From: Winogradskyella sp. MH6
GTDB lineage: Bacteria > Bacteroidota > Bacteroidia > Flavobacteriales > Flavobacteriaceae
NCBI RefSeq assembly: GCF_022810765.1
Contig: NZ_CP094494.1
Location: 1,674,001 to 1,738,000, forward strand
Length of the DNA: 64,000 nucleotides
Direction: 5' to 3'
Shown piece by piece: positions 59,104 through 64,000 of the stretch. A program made the translations under genes and the position numbers. A model generated the notes under the pieces. It was not told the DNA's origin, did not search any database, and saw nothing but the letters and a program-made list of their open reading frames with translations. Positions within the stretch are counted from its first letter, which is position 1, and every line of letters starts with the position of its first letter.

Positions 59104-61122
59104 ATGAAATTTCCCCCTAATTATAAATTCATATTTTTTTTAATCGGGCTTTGTTTTTTTACAGGAATATCAGCTCAGGTTCACGATAAATCTTGGCGAA
59201 ATATTATACATACAAAAGATGATGTTTGGTATCAATCTGATGAAGCTAAGCAAATTGCAGAAAACGTATTGTTGTACCAACGCAATATTGGTGGATGGCC
59301 AAAAAATGTACAAATGCACTTGCCATTGTCTCAAGATGAAAAAGAAGAATTGTTGAAGCAAAAACAAACCAATGAAGAGACAACGACAGATAATGGAGCT
59401 ACGATTCAAGAAATGCTATTTCTTTCAAAAATATATGCTCAAACAAAAGATGAAAGGTATAGAAACGCCTTTTTAAAAGGTTTGGATTATATATTGGACG
59501 CGCAATACGATAATGGAGGCTGGCCACAATTTTACCCATTAAAAAAAGGCTATTACTCGCATATTACCTATAATGACAATTCGATGGTGAACATTATGAA
59601 CATGCTTCATCAATTCAAAAAGAATACCGATTATTATTCTATAAAGCTTCCAAAAGAACAGTTAGAACGTGTAAATGACGCTTTTAGAATAGGAGTAGAC
59701 TGTATCTTAAAAACTCAATACAAACAAAACGGTGTTTTAACAGCCTGGTGTGCGCAACACGATGCGAAGACATTAGAGCCAGCAAAGGCAAGAGCCTATG
59801 AGTTACCATCCTTGAGTGGTGCAGAATCGGCTCATATTGTAATGTTGTTGATGTCTATAGAAAACCCTTCGAAAGAAATCATCAATGCCGTAAATAGTGC
59901 TGTGGCTTGGTTTGAAAAAACAAAAATTACCAATCTTAAAAAGGAATTGATTTACGATAAAGACGGAAATCGAACGGACTTGAAAATGATTCCTGCTGAA
60001 AATGAACCTGCTATTTGGGCGCGTTTTATGGAACTTGAAGATAATATACCTTTCTTTTGCGATAGAGATGGTGTTAAAAAAGCCACTTTAGCAGAAATTG
60101 GAGACGAACGAAGAAATGGCTACGCTTGGTACAGCAACCATCCTCAAATGGTGTTGGATGCCTATCCAGAATGGAAAAAGAAATACGATTTGTCCCAAAA
60201 GAATTCGCCATCAAATCCGTTCAAAATTGTTGTGGCACAAGATGGTAGTGGCGATTATATCTCTATTGTTGAAGCGATAAAAAACACCAAGGCTTTTCCA
60301 TATGATAGAATCACCATTTTTATAAAAAATGGAATCTACAAAGAGAAAGTGAAAATCCACGAGTGGAACCAAAATTTATCTTTGGTTGGCGAGAGCAAAG
60401 AGAATACTATTATAACCTACGATGACTATTTTAACAAACTAGGATTGGGTAGAAATAGTACATTTTACACCTACACATTATTGGTTGAAGCTAATAATGT
60501 GGTGCTAAAAAATCTCACTATTGAGAATTCTTCAGGTGAAGTTGGACAAGCCGTTGCTCTGTCTGTGTTTTCAGATGAAGTCGCTGTGGTTAATTGTAAT
60601 TTATTAGGCAATCAAGATACTTTGTATGCTTCAGGAAAAGGGAAGCAATATTACAAAGATTGTTATATTGAAGGTACAACCGATTTTATTTTCGGAAGCG
60701 CCACAGCCTTTTTTGAAAATTGTCAAATCCATAGTAAAAAGAACTCTTACATCACAGCAGCATCAACACCAAAAGATTCGTTATTTGGTTATGTTTTTAA
60801 AGACTGTAAAATTACCGCAGATGATGATGTAGATGAAGTCTATTTAGGAAGGCCTTGGCGCGTGTATGCGCAAACTGTTTTTATAAATTGTGATTTAGGA
60901 AATCATATCTTGCCAATAGGATGGCATAATTGGTCTAAGCCAGAAGCTGAAAAAACTGCGTTTTATGCTGAATATAAAAATTATGGAGAAGGCTATAAAC
61001 CATCAGAACGTGTAGGATGGTCGCATCAATTAAAAAAACGACAAGCAAAAAAATATACATTGAAAAATGTATTAGGTGAACACAAAAAGAAATCAAAAAA
61101 AGAATGGTATGAAGCATTATAA
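59104..61122 (+). CDS. PL10 pectate lyase - CE8 pectin methylesterase fusion
   Basis: 672 residues. The signal peptide ends GISAQ. PL10 domain (about 25-355): VLLYQRNIGGWPKNVQMH, DNGATIQEMLFLSKIY, DAQYDNGGWPQFYPLKKGYYSHITYNDNSMVNIMNML, AKARAYELPSLSGAESAHI. CE8 domain from about 374: VVAQDGSGDYISI, GNQDTLY (about 503), TTDFIFG (about 525) and GRPWR (about 583). A single chain thus demethylates and cleaves galacturonan. No lipobox and no T9SS domain, so it is periplasmic. Its last 14 bases overlap the start of the esterase gene. Confidence 0.93.
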   Translation: MKFPPNYKFIFFLIGLCFFTGISAQVHDKSWRNIIHTKDDVWYQSDEAKQIAENVLLYQRNIGGWPKNVQMHLPLSQDEKEELLKQKQTNEETTTDNGATIQEMLFLSKIYAQTKDERYRNAFLKGLDYILDAQYDNGGWPQFYPLKKGYYSHITYNDNSMVNIMNMLHQFKKNTDYYSIKLPKEQLERVNDAFRIGVDCILKTQYKQNGVLTAWCAQHDAKTLEPAKARAYELPSLSGAESAHIVMLLMSIENPSKEIINAVNSAVAWFEKTKITNLKKELIYDKDGNRTDLKMIPAENEPAIWARFMELEDNIPFFCDRDGVKKATLAEIGDERRNGYAWYSNHPQMVLDAYPEWKKKYDLSQKNSPSNPFKIVVAQDGSGDYISIVEAIKNTKAFPYDRITIFIKNGIYKEKVKIHEWNQNLSLVGESKENTIITYDDYFNKLGLGRNSTFYTYTLLVEANNVVLKNLTIENSSGEVGQAVALSVFSDEVAVVNCNLLGNQDTLYASGKGKQYYKDCYIEGTTDFIFGSATAFFENCQIHSKKNSYITAASTPKDSLFGYVFKDCKITADDDVDEVYLGRPWRVYAQTVFINCDLGNHILPIGWHNWSKPEAEKTAFYAEYKNYGEGYKPSERVGWSHQLKKRQAKKYTLKNVLGEHKKKSKKEWYEAL

Positions 61123-61894
61123 AATAATCCTGATTTTAGTAATTGTTCTGTTTCAATCTTGCGATAAAAAAGTAGAACAGAAACAAGAGGAAGAGACTGT
61201 AAAAACCATTGAAAGCGTTTCAATTTATACCATAGGAGATTCAACAATGGCAGACAAGCCAAATCCTGACGAAAACCCAGAACGTGGTTGGTGCCAATTA
61301 TTACCAACGCTTCTTAACGATATAGCAACCGTAAAAAATCACGCTGTAAATGGTAGAAGCACAAGAAGTTTTATCACTGAAGGGCGTTGGGATTCTGTGC
61401 AAAAACAACTTAAAAAAGGAGATTATGTATTCATTCAATTTGGGCATAACGACCAAAAAATAACGAATCCGCAACGTTTTACCAATCCACATACAGCATA
61501 CAGACACAACTTGATAAAGTTTGTAAAAGAAGCAAGAGCAAAAAAAGCTATTCCTGTACTTTTTTCGTCGATTGTAAGACGAAATTTTAATGCAGATTCC
61601 ACATTAGTAGACACTCACGGAGTATATCCTTTAGAAACCCGATTGATAGCTCAAGAGTACGATGTTCCGTTTGTAGATTTGCAATATCTTACAGAAACAC
61701 TAGAGGAATCTTATGGTGTTGAAGGTTCTAAGAAATTGCATTTGCATTTTGAGCCAGGCGAAATTTCTTATTTTCCAGATGGAAAGGAAGATAATACCCA
61801 TTTATCAGTTTTAGGAGCAACAGAAGTGGCTAAGTTAGCAGTGAACGAGTTAAGAGAAAAGGTAGAAGATTTTAATAGTTACATTAAAAAATGA
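61109..61894 (+). CDS. CE12-type rhamnogalacturonan acetylesterase lipoprotein
   Basis: 261 residues from ATG 61109. An earlier in-frame start at 61076 would spoil the signal peptide (MKHYKIILILVIVLFQSC, lipobox Cys18). SGNH hydrolase: nucleophile Ser45 in IGDSTMADKP, Gly/Asn in NHAVNGRSTRSF, FGHNDQK (Asn114) and Asp/His in EDNTHLSVLGA. It removes O-acetyl groups from rhamnogalacturonan. The gene starts inside the preceding coding region and overlaps the next gene by 4 bases, so translation is coupled along the chain. Confidence 0.88.
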   Translation: MKHYKIILILVIVLFQSCDKKVEQKQEEETVKTIESVSIYTIGDSTMADKPNPDENPERGWCQLLPTLLNDIATVKNHAVNGRSTRSFITEGRWDSVQKQLKKGDYVFIQFGHNDQKITNPQRFTNPHTAYRHNLIKFVKEARAKKAIPVLFSSIVRRNFNADSTLVDTHGVYPLETRLIAQEYDVPFVDLQYLTETLEESYGVEGSKKLHLHFEPGEISYFPDGKEDNTHLSVLGATEVAKLAVNELREKVEDFNSYIKK

Positions 61895-62820
61895 TGAGAA
61901 TAGAAAGTAGATTACAGCAGTATTCACTTTTGCTATGTAGCTTTCTTTTTGTGGCTTGCTTTGCACAAGAGGAAAAAGTTATTCAGCTTTGGCAAGATTC
62001 AATTCCAAATGCTATTGAAAATCCGGATTATGAAGAGGTTCAAACCTTTAAAGATTCAATGCTCTGGAGTACAGAAAAAGTTAAAGAACCCACATTAACC
62101 ATTTTTTCACCCGAACAACCAAATGGAACAGCAGTAGTTATTTGTCCAGGTGGAGGCTATCATCATTTAGCTATAAATAAAGAAGGTTATAAAATTGCTG
62201 AATGGTTAAATACGCGTGGAATCACAGCCTTTGTGTTAAAATACAGAATGCCTAATGATAGCATATCGACGAATAAAACCATTGCACCACTTCAAGATGC
62301 GCAACGTGCTATGCGATATGTGAGGCAAAATGCCAAACACTGGAATTTAAATGAAAATAAAATCGGAGTTCTTGGGTTTTCGGCAGGTGGACATTTAGCG
62401 TCAACCCTATCAACGCATTATAATGATGCTGTTTACAAAGCGGAATATGAAGTTAGTGCAAGACCAGATTTTTCAATATTGGTGTATCCTGTAATTTCGA
62501 TGAAAGACGGCGTAACACATCAAGGTTCTAAAACGAATTTGTTGGGCGAAACACCATCAAACGAAACTGTGGAATTCTATTCTAATGAAACTCAAATCAC
62601 TTCAGAAACACCAAAAACCATTTTAATTCACGCTACAGATGACAAGTCAGTTCCTGTAGAAAATAGTCTTCAATATTATTTAGCTTTAAAAGAAAACAAG
62701 GTGCCAGCCGAACTTCATATTTATGAAAAAGGCGGACACGGTTTTGGTTTAGGACGAGGTTTTACAAGTGACGATTGGCCAAAAGCTTGCGAGACTTGGT
62801 TAAAGAAAAATGATTTATAA
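61891..62820 (+). CDS. secreted alpha/beta hydrolase, acetyl-xylan-esterase-like
   Basis: 309 residues. A hydrophobic signal ends near VACFAQ; the Cys at 23 could be a lipobox, or the cut may follow FAQ. Esterase motifs: VVICPGGGYHHLAINKEGY (oxyanion hole), nucleophile Ser in VLGFSAGGHLAST, Asp in HATDDKSVPVEN, His in KGGHGFGLG. Likely removes acyl groups from oligosaccharides. Last gene of the long plus-strand run; it faces uxuA on the other strand 12 bases on. Confidence 0.85.
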   Translation: MMRIESRLQQYSLLLCSFLFVACFAQEEKVIQLWQDSIPNAIENPDYEEVQTFKDSMLWSTEKVKEPTLTIFSPEQPNGTAVVICPGGGYHHLAINKEGYKIAEWLNTRGITAFVLKYRMPNDSISTNKTIAPLQDAQRAMRYVRQNAKHWNLNENKIGVLGFSAGGHLASTLSTHYNDAVYKAEYEVSARPDFSILVYPVISMKDGVTHQGSKTNLLGETPSNETVEFYSNETQITSETPKTILIHATDDKSVPVENSLQYYLALKENKVPAELHIYEKGGHGFGLGRGFTSDDWPKACETWLKKNDL

Positions 62821-62832
62821 AAGTTGTTTGTT

Positions 62833-63999
62833 TTAAATAATACCACTTTTTGAAATCCCAAGACTAAGTCCTCTAAGTTCTGCAAGACCTTTTAAGCGGC
62901 CAATAGCAGTATAACCAGCATACGAATTATTATGTTTTAAATCATCAAGCATTTGGTGGCCGTGGTCTGGTCGCATAGGTAGTGAAATGTTGCGTTCCTT
63001 TTCAATTTTTAAAACTGCTTTTACAATCTCAAACATATCTGAAGAACCCTCAAGATGATGGTCTTCGTAAAAACTACCATCGTCTTCTCGCTTCACATTT
63101 CTAAGATGAAGAAAATGAATTCTATTTTTGAATTTTTCAATCATCTTTGGCAAGTCATTGTTGTCATTCGCACCCAAAGAACCAGTACAAAATGTAATAC
63201 CGTTTGAAGGACTATCAATAAAACCAACCAAATCATCCAAGTCACGTTCTGAAGTGATGATGCGAGGCAATCCCATAATATCAAAAGGAGGGTCGTCTGG
63301 ATGAATCGCCATCTTCACACCTAATTCTTCCGCAAGCGGAATAATTTCATTCAAAAAATAGGACAAATTAGATTTTAAATCGGAATGCGATAGGTCTTTA
63401 TACTGCGCTATCATCTTCTTGAATGTCGGAATATCAAGGTCGTCAACTGTGCCAGGCAACCCTTTTAAAATACCATCTTTTAAACGTTGTATTTCGGTTT
63501 TAGACATAGCTTCATAGCGCTGTTTAGCCTTAGCTAAAATAGCTTCGTCGTAATCCTTTTCAACATCATTGCGTTTCATTATGAAGGCTTCAAAAACAGC
63601 CATTTCAACCTTATCGAACCGTAATGCTGTGCTACCATCTTCGAGTTCCCAAAAAAGATGTGTGCGCGTCCAATCTAAAACAGGCATAAAGTTGTAGCAC
63701 ACATTTTTTACACCACATTTAGCGACATTAAAGAGGCTTTGTTTGTAGTTTTCTATACGTTTTGCATAGTCGCCTTGACGCAGTTTTATGTTTTCGTGAA
63801 TAGGAATACTTTCAATAAAAGACCATTCTAATTTTGCATTTAGAATTTCATTTTTTGTAGCTTGAATGTCTTCGATAGGCCAAATTTCGCCATTTGGAAT
63901 ATGATGCAGTGCAGTAACTACACCAGTTGCACCAGATTGTCTAATATCCGAAAGGGTTACAGCATCAGATTTGCCAAACCATCTAAAATTTTCTGTCAT
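62833..63999 (-). CDS. uxuA: mannonate dehydratase UxuA
   Basis: 388 residues, full length up to the window edge. UxuA motifs: MTENFRWFGKSDAVTLSDIRQSGATGVVTALHHIPNGEIWP at the start (TIM-barrel), MAIHPDDPPFDIMGLPRII, FCTGSLGANDNNDLP, IHFLHLRN and LPMRPDHGHQMLDD. It dehydrates D-mannonate to 2-keto-3-deoxygluconate, the glucuronate branch; its partner reductase (uxuB) may lie just outside the window. No LacI-type operator is visible for it here; its promoter is beyond the window. Confidence 0.95.
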   Translation of the reverse strand: MTENFRWFGKSDAVTLSDIRQSGATGVVTALHHIPNGEIWPIEDIQATKNEILNAKLEWSFIESIPIHENIKLRQGDYAKRIENYKQSLFNVAKCGVKNVCYNFMPVLDWTRTHLFWELEDGSTALRFDKVEMAVFEAFIMKRNDVEKDYDEAILAKAKQRYEAMSKTEIQRLKDGILKGLPGTVDDLDIPTFKKMIAQYKDLSHSDLKSNLSYFLNEIIPLAEELGVKMAIHPDDPPFDIMGLPRIITSERDLDDLVGFIDSPSNGITFCTGSLGANDNNDLPKMIEKFKNRIHFLHLRNVKREDDGSFYEDHHLEGSSDMFEIVKAVLKIEKERNISLPMRPDHGHQMLDDLKHNNSYAGYTAIGRLKGLAELRGLSLGISKSGII

Positions 64000-64000
64000 T

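Noticed and set aside
1..64000. CRISPR arrays, transposases, phage or toxin-antitoxin genes
   Set aside because: No regularly spaced repeats and no genes of these families seen on either strand.

Overview
The window is AT-rich chromosomal DNA that reads as a marine Flavobacteriaceae (Bacteroidota). Four secreted proteins end in type IX secretion (T9SS) C-terminal domains, and there is a SusC/SusD pair. Promoters match TTTG-N18-20-TAnnTTTG, and many genes belong to families typical of the phylum (DUF4230, DUF4260, DUF4407, M56/BlaI). A close relative of Winogradskyella, Formosa or Psychroserpens is plausible, but the genus is a guess.

Bases 1-16,100 are mostly core and housekeeping genes. They include a glycosyltransferase 2 / flippase-like pair, an outer-membrane barrel, ruvC, hemW, a cyclase-family hydrolase, small conserved genes (DUF4260, DUF4230, MmcQ, PhnA), a lone STAS protein and DUF4407. 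An M56/BlaI pair carries two TACA/TGTA-type operators. M28 and M20 peptidases and tRNA-Leu(UAG) follow, the tRNA with a textbook promoter and terminator.

Bases 16,160-22,900 look like one regulatory unit. A membrane helical-bundle protein, a histidine kinase and an NtrC-type activator form an operon. They are followed by two tiny proteins, glutamate dehydrogenase, a GreA/Rnk-like factor and two paralogous unknown proteins. A 40-bp perfect palindrome lies just after the activator gene, about 130 bp upstream of a good sigma-54 -24/-12 promoter. A related site lies before the operon. I infer that the activator autoregulates and drives the glutamate dehydrogenase operon.

Bases 23,100-64,000 form a pectin utilisation locus. 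One operon (kduI, kduD, uxaC, a kdgF-like cupin, a three-part TRAP transporter, uxaB, uxaA) takes saturated and unsaturated uronates to 2-keto-3-deoxygluconate. A LacI-family gene follows on the other strand. The outer-surface and extracellular part holds PL9, two PL1 lyases, SusC, SusD, a DUF4957/DUF5123-type lipoprotein, a 1343-residue CE8 protein with duplicated N-terminal modules, and a small T9SS protein. The periplasmic part holds GH28, two alpha/beta hydrolases, DUF4861, a secreted cupin, GH105, a Gfo/Idh/MocA oxidoreductase, GH43, a sialidase-fold protein, a PL10-CE8 fusion and a CE12-type esterase. uxuA ends the window. Seven copies of GTAATCGATTAC or a one-base variant sit in front of the catabolic operon and the polymer-degrading genes. 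Most lie directly after a -7 box, so the locus reads as one LacI-type repressor regulon. kdgK, eda and uxuB are not in the window.
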